Shown piece by piece: positions 16,152-23,568 of a stretch of DNA of 39,132 nucleotides. The notes below the pieces were generated by a model, which was not told where the DNA came from, did not search any database, and saw only the letters and a program-made list of their open reading frames with translations. The DNA is from Candidatus Poribacteria bacterium (GTDB taxonomy: Bacteria; Poribacteria; WGA-4E; WGA-3G), in NCBI GenBank assembly GCA_022394775.1, contig JAGFCB010000144.1, positions 1-39,132 on the forward strand, given 5' to 3'. Made by a program: the position numbers and the translations under genes. The number at the start of each line of letters is the position of its first letter. The stretch's first letter is position 1.

Positions 16152-16568
16152 ATGTGTAAAGCCTTGACATCTAAGGTGTTTGAATCCGAGTTGGACATCC
16201 CCGCGGGTATGCCCTTGACAAATCGTTTGGATCGTATGACAATAGAACAGGCGCGTTTCGCCATCCAGCACGGCGACGCGTGGCTATCGTATCTCTGCGA
16301 ACACAGGGGTGAGATGCTTGGCGAGGTTCGCAACCTCACCGGTAGCACCCCATCAGTCCCGAAAGCACCGTGTGTTACTGTCGGTTCAGAAAACGGTAAA
16401 CCTAATGCCCTGCCAGCCGCGGAACATGACACTGAGGTTTCCGATCCCGCAGCCGCAGCCGAAGTCTATCAACTGTTCAATTCCGGTGTTGACATCACCG
16501 AGATCGCCAACCGTACCGGTCTCACCCGTCAAGAGGTTACCAAACACCTAAGCACCTACGCATTTTAG
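16152..16568 (+). CDS. Small HTH protein
   Basis: 138 residues. The N-terminal half is helical (IEQARFAIQHGDAWLSYL), the middle is low complexity, and the C-terminal 40 residues form a helix-turn-helix (DITEIANRTGLTRQEVTKHL). Start ATG has no clear ribosome site. Likely a small regulator of the replication or transfer module. Family not recognised. Confidence 0.6.
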   Translation: MCKALTSKVFESELDIPAGMPLTNRLDRMTIEQARFAIQHGDAWLSYLCEHRGEMLGEVRNLTGSTPSVPKAPCVTVGSENGKPNALPAAEHDTEVSDPAAAAEVYQLFNSGVDITEIANRTGLTRQEVTKHLSTYAF

Positions 16569-16621
16569 AGGCATCCCGACCAATAGGACAACGGTTTTTA
16601 GAAACCAAAGGAGGACGAACA

Positions 16622-17197
16622 TTGCCGAAGCATAATCAATCGAAGGCGTTAGGATCGCTGACGGACTTCGCTCAGCGTCCAGAACCCCCTATAGAAGATC
16701 CTTTAGAGAAGCGTGTGCGGACGCTCGAACGCGCCGTGAACGAGATACTCTTCCAACTCGCTGACATCTCTGAACAACTCGATCAACCCGTTCGGAATCA
16801 GGCTTTGGGTAAAGGCACGTCAAAACCGCAGCAGCCGCAGCGAAAGCCATCGGAAACACCGAAACCCAAACCGCCGAAGCCGACACCGGTCCCTCAAGAA
16901 ATGACCCAAGCCGATGTCGCGGCACTCGCCGATGCGATATTTCAGCTCCTCTCAGACGGCACACCCCGTCCGAAGAAAACCATCATGAAAGCCGTTGGCT
17001 GCCAACCCTCTGAATACCAGCAGGCACGTCTGCATCTGATAGACACAGGGCGGATGCCGGCGGGTGATGCCAGCGAGATGATTTCAGGCAAGATATGTAA
17101 TGTCCCCGGCGGTTTAGCGATTTGGACCCAGGAACAGGTCGATGCCGAACTCAACAAACGCAAATTGAAGAGCGAGGCAAGCGAAACAGAAGCATAG
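16622..17197 (+). CDS. Coiled-coil and winged-helix protein, TTG start
   Basis: 191 residues from a TTG start, chosen because GGAGG lies 7 bases ahead. Residues 28-56 form a coiled coil (VRTLERAVNEILFQLADI), 60-98 a Pro/Lys linker, and about 100-175 a winged-helix-like domain (ALADAIFQLLSDGTPRPKKT). The plan is that of an oligomeric DNA-binding regulator. It follows the HTH gene by 54 bases and may share its transcript. Confidence 0.65.
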   Translation: MPKHNQSKALGSLTDFAQRPEPPIEDPLEKRVRTLERAVNEILFQLADISEQLDQPVRNQALGKGTSKPQQPQRKPSETPKPKPPKPTPVPQEMTQADVAALADAIFQLLSDGTPRPKKTIMKAVGCQPSEYQQARLHLIDTGRMPAGDASEMISGKICNVPGGLAIWTQEQVDAELNKRKLKSEASETEA

Positions 17198-17255
17198 GAA
17201 CGACACAAGGGTACCGCCTGAGAATCCTATCCCGGGTGATAGCATGATACTTTTC

Positions 17256-17284
17256 TTGACAAAATTTGAAGTTTATGCGATACT
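17256..17284 (+). promoter_or_regulatory. Promoter before the gene at 17391
   Basis: TTGACA (17256-17261) with GATACT (17279-17284) at 17 bp spacing. Confidence 0.6.
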
Positions 17285-17390
17285 ATTAACATTAGGCGAA
17301 ACAATCTAAATATCCGGTAGTCTATCTACCTTAACAGGCGAACTGTGCCAAGCGGCACGGCTTCGTCTTTTTTGTTTTAAGGAGTTTTTT
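17285..17390 (+). promoter_or_regulatory. Attenuator-like leader
   Basis: A GGTAG/CTACC hairpin is followed by GTGCC-AAGC-GGCAC (17345-17358), a competing AAGC/GCTT pairing and a T6 plus TTTT tract at 17368-17378, directly before the ribosome site AAGGAG. This is the form of a transcription attenuator. Confidence 0.45.
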
Positions 17391-17978
17391 ATGTCAAACG
17401 AAACCAAAACTGAATCCAACCGCCGCGGCAAATTAGAAATGCCTCGCCTGGAAGGTGAAGCACTCGAATTTGCGGAGAAGATCCTTTCGATCGGGATGCC
17501 GTATAGGTATGCGGTTCAGGCATTTTTAGACAGTTTTCCGTCCTATGCCGAACACGAAACCCTCACAGAATCCGAGATATTTGAGATTTTAAAAAGCCGT
17601 TTTCAGCGGATGCGGCGCGATACGCGGCGCGCCTCGTACCATAAAATCAAAGAAAACGAGGCATCGCTGAAGGATCTTTTGGATTGTACCCCTGTCGCAA
17701 GCCCGTTGATGCGTTTGATTGAACTTGAGATGATGCGCCAAGACCGCACCTTGACATGTGAACAACGCCTGAAAGTCTTAGGGGCTGCGGCAAGAGAGGT
17801 GGAACGCTTAATGCCACGTGAACGCACCTCCCCGTTTTCGGGACTACCCGACCTGATACCCACAAAGTCCACAACTCCATCTGAAACTGAAACCAATGGG
17901 AAACCGCCACCCGATCCATTCGGTGGCGCGATGATGCAAAATGTTATTCCGAGACAAAAAACTCCCGAAGACGATTGA
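17391..17978 (+). CDS. Unknown protein, possible DNA-packaging or DNA-binding adaptor
   Basis: 195 residues, AAGGAG 7-8 bases upstream. Mostly helical (residues 15-135), with a basic helix RFQRMRRDTRRASYHKIK, then a Pro/Thr-rich tail. The overall pattern (helical N-terminus, central basic helix) reminds me of small-terminase-like or DUF2280-type phage proteins, but I see no firm motif. Single-gene unit with its own promoter and attenuator. Confidence 0.6.
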   Translation: MSNETKTESNRRGKLEMPRLEGEALEFAEKILSIGMPYRYAVQAFLDSFPSYAEHETLTESEIFEILKSRFQRMRRDTRRASYHKIKENEASLKDLLDCTPVASPLMRLIELEMMRQDRTLTCEQRLKVLGAAAREVERLMPRERTSPFSGLPDLIPTKSTTPSETETNGKPPPDPFGGAMMQNVIPRQKTPEDD

Positions 17979-18065
17979 AGCAGAACGCAAAGAACGCTAT
18001 GCCTCTTAGAAAAGGAGCGCAGCGCGCCGGTGCCCAAGAGTTAGAGACTTGCGGGCACCTGAATT

Positions 18066-18677
18066 CTATTTGTGTCGCTTTAGCCGATACCGCCCATGAC
18101 CGACCCTCTCAACCTGCCCCTCCTTAATGAGTTCATCCAAAGCCCATTTGAATGTTGAGGGTGCGATGTCCAACGCCTGTAGTATGTCAGCGGTGCGCGC
18201 CTCGTGTTGATCATTGACCTGTACCAAAAATTCAATCACCCGCGCTTTGACTGTGAGTTCGGGAGCGGTCCCGATCACAGGTTGTCTGCTATATGCCCCT
18301 GAATTTTCTACTGAATTTTCTACTGAATTCTCTACTGAATTCTCTGGTATCTCCGTGTCGGTATGAGGGGGGTCTGTTTGCGTATCTTCATAGGACTCGG
18401 AAGCACCGGATACAGTGCCTGTGTAATCTTCTTTAATCTCGTTTTCGTGATTCATATTCTTTTCAGAAGCCATACCCTCGGGCACGTAAAAGGTGAGATG
18501 AAATTGTAGATGCTCGTTGACAAACTTCCATTTTGGTATCCAGAACACCGAACAGCAATGTGGCATTTCAACACCACGGGGGTCGGTGCATACCGTCGTG
18601 ATCGGCTTTTGACAAAGCGGACACGAAGGTTCGGCAACAAAAGTGGGGAGTTGAGAGTATAAACGCGTGTCATGCAA
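18066..18677 (-). CDS. Zinc-cluster and winged-helix regulator
   Basis: About 203 residues from TTG 18677, which has GGAG 9 bases ahead; the frame is open to a TTG at 18755 without a ribosome site. The N-terminal part has CPLCQKP and HCC, a likely zinc knuckle. A disordered acidic linker holds a four-fold repeat of ENSV/ENSG. The C-terminal 60 residues are a winged helix (ADILQALDIAPSTFKWALDEL, then wing GHGRYRLKRHK). Probably a DNA-binding regulator facing the large rightward operon. Confidence 0.6.
   Translation of the reverse strand: MHDTRLYSQLPTFVAEPSCPLCQKPITTVCTDPRGVEMPHCCSVFWIPKWKFVNEHLQFHLTFYVPEGMASEKNMNHENEIKEDYTGTVSGASESYEDTQTDPPHTDTEIPENSVENSVENSVENSGAYSRQPVIGTAPELTVKARVIEFLVQVNDQHEARTADILQALDIAPSTFKWALDELIKEGQVERVGHGRYRLKRHK
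18299..18347. repeat. 15-bp tandem repeat coding ENSV units
   Basis: About three and a half copies of a 15-bp unit (core TGAATTYTCTAC) lengthen the acidic linker of the winged-helix protein. The unit is a multiple of three, so copy changes would preserve the frame. Confidence 0.75.
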
Positions 18678-19121
18678 TGATCGGCTCTCCTTATTCTTGA
18701 CTGAACTCTCTATATTACGATTGAACTCTATATTATGACTGAACTCTTGACTCAATTTTGTAGGAAACAGTAGAGAAAGTCAAGCCGTTTTTATCGCATC
18801 CTCCTATCAGTTCCCAACGACAATTCCAATAAGTTCCCAACCTTAATTTCACTTCCTTTTTTATTTTTTTTTTTTAAAATTGGGCCCAAGGATCATTAGT
18901 CGCGCCGTGGCGGGGGGTGTGTGGGTTGGTGGGCGATGCTGCCCCATACCCCTCGCCTGAGATGCCGAAAAATCCCCCATGCGCGCTGGCGTTCGCGTCG
19001 CGTGCGCGTGCGTTGGCGTTGGGATATGCCTGAAATTGGGGCGAAAAGCCTTTGAAATCGTGGTTTTGAACTACTTAAAAGGCAACTTTTGACAAGTTCA
19101 CACCCAAAACCCACAATTCAG

Positions 19122-19150
19122 TTGACTTTTTTCGTGGGATATGCTATACT
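19122..19150 (+). promoter_or_regulatory. Promoter of the long small-gene operon
   Basis: TTGACT (19122-19127) and TATACT (19145-19150) with 17-bp spacing. No other promoter this good is seen before 25.5 kb. Confidence 0.7.
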
Positions 19151-19162
19151 GACACCAGACAC

Positions 19163-19184
19163 CCCAATTCACGCCTGAATTGGG
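19163..19184 (+). promoter_or_regulatory. Inverted repeat at the operon start
   Basis: CCCAATTCA (19163-19171) and TGAATTGGG (19176-19184) with a 4-base loop, beginning about 12 bases after the -10 box. Either an operator or a 5' mRNA hairpin. Confidence 0.5.
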
Positions 19185-19351
19185 AAATTCACACACAAAA
19201 CAACGTAACGACTGCCATGCGCGAGAGAAAGCAGGACGCGGCTTAGACACACTCAAGGTTTGCCGTTTTTTCTGCTTTTTTCTTTAATGGCACGGGGAGG
19301 CGTTAGTAATACCCTAATTGAATACTGAATTAATTCAGTGACTGAATTTTG

Positions 19352-19377
19352 GCGCGTCCTTCGGGGCGCGCTTTTTT
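19352..19377 (+). terminator. UUCG hairpin with T6 before the first small gene
   Basis: GCGCGTCC and GGGCGCGC (with one G-T pair) close the loop TTCG, followed by six T. Has the form of an intrinsic terminator, yet sits directly before the ribosome site of the gene at 19391, so it may be an attenuator. It is the first of the hairpin series described below. Confidence 0.65.
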
Positions 19378-19390
19378 ATGGAGATACACA

Positions 19391-19582
19391 ATGCATAACT
19401 TTTTCATGGTCTTTGGCTTCGGTATGATGTGCTTCTTCGGTGTTATCGCTCTGGCATCGGTTGTGATGTTTGTCGGTGATGCTATCAGCGGGACGCAGTT
19501 TCTGATACTTATCCCTGCGTGTCTCGCAGGCGCGGGGCTATCTGCCGAACTCTTTGATTACGGCTACAAGGTAGAACGATAG
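19391..19582 (+). CDS. Small two-helix membrane protein
   Basis: 63 residues from ATG 19391 (GGAG, 7 bases). Two hydrophobic helices (about 5-32 and 40-52) and a charged tail. First gene of the operon. Not recognised. Confidence 0.6.
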   Translation: MHNFFMVFGFGMMCFFGVIALASVVMFVGDAISGTQFLILIPACLAGAGLSAELFDYGYKVER

Positions 19583-19601
19583 AACGGAACACACAACGGG
19601 G

Positions 19602-19619
19602 CGCGTCCAGTGGGGCGCG
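19602..19619 (+). repeat. Intergenic GC hairpin
   Basis: CGCGTCC-AGTG-GGGCGCG, seven pairs with one G-U. The core is the same stem as the UUCG hairpins with a different loop. Confidence 0.6.
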
Positions 19620-19644
19620 TCCTCACTTTTACGGAGGTTTCACA

Positions 19645-20019
19645 ATGAAACGCGAACACGACTTTATACATAACGGCAACCGATACGATTTTGATTGGGG
19701 GGAATGCTCAGCGAGTAAGGGCTTTGCTCAAGTGGATACAACGCAAGATGCATCATACTTTGGCATCTGGACGAACCCGTTTGACTTTATCACGGTATCC
19801 TACACCGAAGGCGATATTTATCGCAACACTGCCGAGAGTGCCGAAGAATACATCGCATTTCTGCGAGAGATGCACAGCGATTATGAGAAGATGGGGCAAC
19901 CCATCATCGGTATTGACCCGATGCTTAACGATGATTTATGCCAGCGGTTCATAGCGTTAGGCTTAACCGACTTACTGCATGAATCATGCAGACCGAAGGA
20001 GGCAAGCGATGAAGTATAA
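19645..20019 (+). CDS. Unknown small cytoplasmic protein
   Basis: 124 residues, GGAGG before the ATG. Aromatic-rich N-terminal beta strands (RYDFDWGECS, then YFGIWTNPFDFITVSY) and a helical C-terminus (EEYIAFLREMHSDYEK). Ends 11 bases inside the next gene. Not recognised. Confidence 0.6.
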   Translation: MKREHDFIHNGNRYDFDWGECSASKGFAQVDTTQDASYFGIWTNPFDFITVSYTEGDIYRNTAESAEEYIAFLREMHSDYEKMGQPIIGIDPMLNDDLCQRFIALGLTDLLHESCRPKEASDEV

Positions 20020-20221
20020 ACGCAATTGGGTTTTTGAATGCACGGCGGATGTCTATTTTGAAGATGGCAGTTGCTGCGTTGCTGAAGTCCAAACCAACAA
20101 CAAAGGACGCTTGAACTACATTCGGATTGATGGCAAGGCGTATGCAGTCAACGATGCGAACCTTGACGAGTTAGGCATTGCGTCAATACATTTTCAGACA
20201 CCTGCACTGGTTATCCGATAG
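20009..20221 (+). CDS. Unknown small beta-rich protein
   Basis: 70 residues from ATG 20009, with GAGG at 6 bases inside the preceding gene, so the two are coupled. Repeated short strands (VFECTADVYFEDGSCCVAEV) suggest a compact beta fold. Not recognised. Confidence 0.6.
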   Translation: MKYKRNWVFECTADVYFEDGSCCVAEVQTNNKGRLNYIRIDGKAYAVNDANLDELGIASIHFQTPALVIR

Positions 20222-20240
20222 CAGAGCAGGCAGAACGGGG

Positions 20241-20258
20241 CGCGTCCTTCGGGGCGCG
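20241..20258 (+). repeat. Intergenic UUCG hairpin
   Basis: CGCGTCC-TTCG-GGGCGCG. Same sequence as the hairpins at 20527 and 24971. Confidence 0.7.
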
Positions 20259-20286
20259 TCCACAACGATAATAACGGAGATGAACC

Positions 20287-20517
20287 ATGAAAGTAGAATT
20301 GACGATTAACGGCGAAAAGCAGGAACTTGCACTTGTTGGGCGGAGGGTTGCCGCGCGGTATAAAAGGCGTTTCGGTGGGCGTATTTCATATCTTACACTG
20401 ATAACGCCAGAAGGTTTATTTGATAAACTTTACGACACCAACGGCACGCTTCGGGCGATTGTTGGGGAGATAAGCGATGACTTTCAAGAAACAACGGGGG
20501 TGCATTGGCACGCATAA
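20287..20517 (+). CDS. Unknown small basic protein
   Basis: 76 residues, GGAG 8 bases before the ATG. The central stretch GRRVAARYKRRFGGRI is strongly basic and may bind nucleic acid. Not recognised. Confidence 0.55.
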   Translation: MKVELTINGEKQELALVGRRVAARYKRRFGGRISYLTLITPEGLFDKLYDTNGTLRAIVGEISDDFQETTGVHWHA

Positions 20518-20526
20518 CACAACGGG

Positions 20527-20544
20527 CGCGTCCTTCGGGGCGCG
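20527..20544 (+). repeat. Intergenic UUCG hairpin
   Basis: CGCGTCC-TTCG-GGGCGCG, followed closely by the 59-base motif at 20562-20620. Confidence 0.7.
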
Positions 20545-20561
20545 TCAAATGCCACAGATAA

Positions 20562-20620
20562 GCGATGAATACTTGGGGCGTGGCGTAAGTGCTGGAAGTT
20601 CCAGTGCAGGTATGAATCGC
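20562..20620 (+). ncRNA. 59-base structured motif, copy A
   Basis: Three nested helices: GCGAT/ATCGC (20562-66 with 20616-20), ATAC/GTAT (20569-72 with 20610-13) and CTGGA/TCCAG (20592-96 with 20600-04, extended by GTG/TGC with two G-U pairs). A conserved 19-base segment ending GGCGTGGCGTAAGTG lies 5' of the apical hairpin. Copy B at 22919-22977 has the same length, and all three helices are kept by compensatory changes. Both follow a GGGCGCGTC sequence and AAATGCCACA. Confidence 0.7.
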
Positions 20621-20641
20621 GCAACTTACGGAGATGACACA

Positions 20642-20830
20642 ATGAACGCATCACGGGAAAAGGGCTTTGAAAGCGGTGACGCAGTGATAGCCACCGAAGG
20701 CGGATTGCAAGTCACGGGCGTTGTGCAAGATGTCTATGATGATGTGGTAGAGATAGAATTCTATGATGCCGAACTCGGTATAAAAGACTGCATGGAATTC
20801 CATGAATCTTTTGTTGAATCGGTTCTTTAA
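20642..20830 (+). CDS. Unknown small acidic protein
   Basis: 62 residues from ATG 20642 (GGAG, 8 bases); an upstream frame covers the structured motif and is not coding. Sequence GFESGDAVIATEGGLQVTGV, then VVQDVYDDVVEIEFYD, suggests a small barrel such as an SH3-like or KOW-like fold. Family uncertain. Confidence 0.6.
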   Translation: MNASREKGFESGDAVIATEGGLQVTGVVQDVYDDVVEIEFYDAELGIKDCMEFHESFVESVL

Positions 20831-20836
20831 ACGGAC

Positions 20837-20861
20837 AGGCGCGGACTCAAATTCCGCGCCT
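20837..20861 (+). repeat. Intergenic GC hairpin
   Basis: AGGCGCGG and CCGCGCCT, eight perfect pairs, loop ACTCAAATT. Confidence 0.65.
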
Positions 20862-20901
20862 CTCCATTATATGTCTTACACAAGACAAAGGATATTATAT
20901 C

Positions 20902-21960
20902 ATGCGTATAGAATTAGACGCAAGCCGTTTTGACGGGGGCGTTGGCGACTTTGAGATTGGACATGTTTTCTTTGACACGCAGGCGGAGCGCGAAGTGCAG
21001 ATTGTCAAGTTTTCGGGATACACCGAGATAGATGACGATGAAGGCGTATCCTATGAAACCGTGAACGTGCATTTCGGTGGCACGAATGGCGAAGTCGTCA
21101 ACGGACTGATAGAGTATGATGACTTAGAGCGTGCGATTTACACGCATCAGACCATCAAGCCGATCGCGCCGAAGTGGTTCGTTGATGAGGTGAACGCTGA
21201 ACTTGACGGGACAGCCGAAGCCGAAGCCGAAGCGCGACGGGCGAAGGAAGTCAGGGACGCAGAAAAGCGGTTTATCGCGAACATCAGGAACAAAGCCGAG
21301 CGGCGCGATGTTGAACACTGGAGCGACACCGAATTGTTTGCGAAGGTATCAGGCGCGCCGTTGGCACTCGCTGAAAGCGTGCTTGTCAGTTATGAAAACA
21401 ACCTCGCACGCATGGCGAACAGCACCCCGAAACAGCTGCAATTGATTGGCAAGTTGACCGAAAAGCGTTCAGAGAAAATCGCGGCAGCGTTTGAACTTGG
21501 CAAGCGACTTGCGCGGTTCCATGCCGAGCGACCGAAAATCACCTCTCCGAGCGATGTTGCAGATTTGATGATGTCAAAACTTCGCTACCTCCAGAAGGAA
21601 ATTGTTGTTGTGCTTGCGTTGGACACCAAAGGCGGAGTCACCACGACAGGCAAGGCGGGCGAGATTGCCGAAGATTTGAAGTGGGGCAAGTTGATTGCCG
21701 AAGAAACCGTATTTACAGGCACGCTTAACGCTTCGGTGTTCCACCCGCGCGAGATTTTCAGGTTCGCCATTCAGGAGAGCGCGAATTCTATCATTCTGTG
21801 CCACAATCACCCGTCAGGCGACCCTCAACCCTCACAGGAGGACATCAAGGCAACGAAGCAGCTGATAGAGGCAGGCAACAACATCGGAATTAAAGTCCTT
21901 GACCACATCATCATCGGCGATGGTATCTTTGCGAGTCTCAAGGAAGAAGGTTTTATTTAG
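20902..21960 (+). CDS. radC: RadC-family JAMM protein with long N-terminal extension
   Basis: 352 residues. The C-terminal 150 residues are RadC: helix-hairpin-helix region TPKQLQLIGKLTEKRSEKI, then the metal motif HNHPSGDPQPSQED (H301, H303, D314) with the upstream TGTLNAS and VFHPREIFR blocks. RadC proteins are JAMM metallo-enzymes common on mobile elements, with no settled activity. The first 130 residues are an extra acidic beta-rich domain plus a charged coiled coil, about 120 more than standard RadC of roughly 220. Start ATG with AAGGA at moderate spacing. Confidence 0.88.
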   Translation: MRIELDASRFDGGVGDFEIGHVFFDTQAEREVQIVKFSGYTEIDDDEGVSYETVNVHFGGTNGEVVNGLIEYDDLERAIYTHQTIKPIAPKWFVDEVNAELDGTAEAEAEARRAKEVRDAEKRFIANIRNKAERRDVEHWSDTELFAKVSGAPLALAESVLVSYENNLARMANSTPKQLQLIGKLTEKRSEKIAAAFELGKRLARFHAERPKITSPSDVADLMMSKLRYLQKEIVVVLALDTKGGVTTTGKAGEIAEDLKWGKLIAEETVFTGTLNASVFHPREIFRFAIQESANSIILCHNHPSGDPQPSQEDIKATKQLIEAGNNIGIKVLDHIIIGDGIFASLKEEGFI

Positions 21961-21974
21961 ACGCAATGAGGTAA

Positions 21975-21997
21975 GGGCGCGGCAACGCGCCCTTTTT
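21975..21997 (+). terminator. GCAA-loop terminator after radC
   Basis: GGGCGCG-GCAA-CGCGCCC followed by TTTTT. Intrinsic terminator with a GNRA loop, and also part of the hairpin series. Confidence 0.8.
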
Positions 21998-22004
21998 ATC
22001 AGTA

Positions 22005-22346
22005 ATGGATTTATCGGCAATGGAATATGTGATTATTCACGGCACAGACCACACAGGCGAAGATACTTTTATGTGTCTATCAGGCGAGCGCATTGAGACC
22101 GAGACCGACACGAGCGTTTATCCGTTTCAACACGCCGTAACGCTGAAGTTGTCAGCAGACTCCGCGGCACGCATCGGGCAGGACACCATCACGGTTTCAG
22201 AATCGGAAATCTTACAGAATTGTGAACTGCCGAAGGCAACGGACTTGCCAGCAGAGACACAACAGGCAACACCGAAAGGCGTATCACCGAAGCAGTTGAC
22301 ACTTTTTGGCGATACCTCACCCGACCAACTTTCGCTTTTTGAATAA
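22005..22346 (+). CDS. Small protein with two sliding-clamp-binding motifs
   Basis: 113 residues. A compact N-terminal domain (IIHGTDHTGEDTFMCLSG) is followed by a flexible tail that ends KQLTLFGDTSPDQLSLFE. QLSLF is the consensus pentapeptide by which replication proteins bind the beta sliding clamp, and QLTLF is a close variant. A tail with two such motifs should bind the clamp strongly. Start is weakly defined (ATG soon after the terminator; a second in-frame ATG at 22020). Could recruit or block the host replisome. Confidence 0.65.
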   Translation: MDLSAMEYVIIHGTDHTGEDTFMCLSGERIETETDTSVYPFQHAVTLKLSADSAARIGQDTITVSESEILQNCELPKATDLPAETQQATPKGVSPKQLTLFGDTSPDQLSLFE

Positions 22347-22356
22347 TACCAACGGG

Positions 22357-22376
22357 CGCGTCTCTCATGGGGCGCG
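22357..22376 (+). repeat. Intergenic GC hairpin
   Basis: CGCGTCT-CTCAT-GGGGCGCG, seven pairs with two G-U. Confidence 0.55.
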
Positions 22377-22399
22377 TCCACAACCGAAGGAGATTTATT

Positions 22400-22549
22400 T
22401 TGACTTACTTAATCGTAGCAGTGGCATTTATGGTCACGACAGGTATTTTATTAGCGCGGTATGAGTTATACAGGACACGCCGAGCGCGTGCGGAACGGCT
22501 CAGGACACGGGCGCGGCGATGTGTGCGGCGCGGTCGCGAGAACGACTAA
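22400..22549 (+). CDS. Small membrane protein with arginine-rich tail, TTG start
   Basis: 49 residues from TTG 22400 (GGAG, 7 bases). One membrane helix (LIVAVAFMVTTGILLA), then a tail with 14 Arg among about 28 residues. The tail probably faces the cytoplasm and could bind DNA or phospholipid. The longer open frame to 22367 has no ribosome site. Confidence 0.55.
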   Translation: MTYLIVAVAFMVTTGILLARYELYRTRRARAERLRTRARRCVRRGREND

Positions 22550-22563
22550 CACACCCAACGGGG

Positions 22564-22583
22564 CGCGTCTCTTATGGGGCGCG
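22564..22583 (+). repeat. Intergenic GC hairpin
   Basis: CGCGTCT-CTTAT-GGGGCGCG, variant loop. Confidence 0.55.
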
Positions 22584-22607
22584 CACAACCCGCACGGGAG
22601 ATGAACA

Positions 22608-22823
22608 ATGAATAATAACGGACAATTGCATCTGAGAATTCCTGACCCTAACACGGATAACGCATTATGGAAGTTTTATCACAAGGACACCGACGAGTTA
22701 GTTTTAAGTAGTGTTCGGGTATTTTTTGGGACACGCGCCGAAGCGGAAGGCACCGCGAAACGGCTTTCAAAGCAGCGCGATATTGAGTGCGAGGCTCGGA
22801 AAGTTGATTTGTTTGATATATAG
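22608..22823 (+). CDS. Unknown small protein
   Basis: 71 residues, GGGAG 8 bases before the ATG. A single beta-alpha unit is suggested (VLSSVRVFFGTRAEAEGTAK); it ends in VDLFDI. Not recognised. Confidence 0.55.
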   Translation: MNNNGQLHLRIPDPNTDNALWKFYHKDTDELVLSSVRVFFGTRAEAEGTAKRLSKQRDIECEARKVDLFDI

Positions 22824-22844
22824 GATACACCAACGGGGCGCGCC

Positions 22845-22890
22845 TTCAGAAGCACGCCATCACGATGATAGTGATCGCGTGACTTCTGAA
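22845..22890 (+). repeat. Long intergenic hairpin nested in a GC repeat
   Basis: TTCAGAAG, ACGC and ATCAC pair with GTGAT, GCGT and CTTCTGAA (17 pairs, small bulges) around GATGATA. It lies between GGGGCGCG (22835-22842) and GGGCGCGTCC (22893-22902), i.e. in the place of the usual 3-6 base loop. Confidence 0.65.
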
Positions 22891-22918
22891 CAGGGCGCGT
22901 CCAAATGCCACAAAGGAC

Positions 22919-22977
22919 GCGGTGAATGCTGGAGGCGTGGCGTAAGTGCCAGAAGTTCTGGTGCAGGCATTGACCGC
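22919..22977 (+). ncRNA. 59-base structured motif, copy B
   Basis: Same three helices as copy A with compensatory changes: GCGGT/ACCGC, ATGC/GCAT and CCAGA/TCTGG. The segment GGCGTGGCGTAAGTG is identical to copy A. Lies between two small genes after the long hairpin at 22845. Confidence 0.7.
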
Positions 22978-23023
22978 AGAATTGAACAAGGACACGCGTA
23001 AGGACACGCGTAAGGGAGTTATT

Positions 23024-23299
23024 GTGACAGAAACGAACACCTGTATCTTGAAACGCTGCAACCGTCCCGCATTGGTGCGTAAAATCAATTTTACAGCACA
23101 CCAGACGCGAGACAAGTGGCAGGCGAATGTCCCGCTCTGTAACGGCTGCTATCATCGTTTTTTGGCAGCGACACGCCGCGGGACAGGCACAATCTGTAAC
23201 ATCGGCTGGAAGCCCAACGGCACAACCGCAGTGACGGAACTTGAAAGCCGTAAACTCGCAAGTGTTGTTGAAATGGAATTCAAAGGAGAAGATGCATGA
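23024..23299 (+). CDS. Small zinc-finger-like protein, GTG start
   Basis: 91 residues from GTG 23024 (GGGAG, 5 bases). Cysteines C7, C12 and LCNGCYHRF make a probable Cys4 or Cys3His zinc site, like small phage and plasmid zinc-binding proteins. Stop overlaps the next start (ATGA). Confidence 0.6.
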   Translation: MTETNTCILKRCNRPALVRKINFTAHQTRDKWQANVPLCNGCYHRFLAATRRGTGTICNIGWKPNGTTAVTELESRKLASVVEMEFKGEDA

Positions 23300-23526
23300 C
23301 AGACGAAATTTTGACACCGACCGAGAAACTCAAGGCATTACGGCAGACAGCGAAACGGCTCGCTGATGGACTTGGCAAGGTTGTCACCTATGACGATGAG
23401 ACGACCGCAGACTTGATGGCTGAAGCCGAAGGACACGCCGTGACACTTTTACAGACAATCCACGATGGTAACCACGAGGAGATAAGCGACGCGGTTTTTC
23501 GTCATCTCACAGGCGAGAACCGGTAA
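23296..23526 (+). CDS. Unknown small helical protein
   Basis: 76 residues, GGAG in the 3' end of the preceding gene with a 4-base ATGA overlap. Helical throughout (LKALRQTAKRLADGL, then AEGHAVTLLQTIHDG). Not recognised; perhaps a partner of the zinc protein. Confidence 0.55.
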   Translation: MTDEILTPTEKLKALRQTAKRLADGLGKVVTYDDETTADLMAEAEGHAVTLLQTIHDGNHEEISDAVFRHLTGENR

Positions 23527-23536
23527 CCGAACAAGG

Positions 23537-23560
23537 ACAGGGAGGGGCGACTCTCCCTGT
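23537..23560 (+). repeat. Intergenic hairpin covering the ribosome-site region
   Basis: ACAGGGAG and CTCCCTGT, eight perfect pairs. The GGGAG strand is the only ribosome-site-like sequence before the gene at 23569, so folding could limit its translation. Confidence 0.6.
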
Positions 23561-23568
23561 GTATTACA

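Larger units (their letters stand above)
18756..19390 (+). promoter_or_regulatory. Non-coding control region of the long rightward operon
   Basis: Gene-free. The left part has a T-rich tract (18855-18876) and G/C-rich sequence. The right part has the operon promoter (19122-19150), an inverted repeat at its start site (19163-19184), a T-rich segment GCCGTTTTTTC near 19262, a perfect palindrome CTGAATTAATTCAG (19325-19338) and a UUCG hairpin with T6 (19352-19377). The palindrome and start-site repeat are candidate operators for the flanking winged-helix regulator. Confidence 0.5.
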
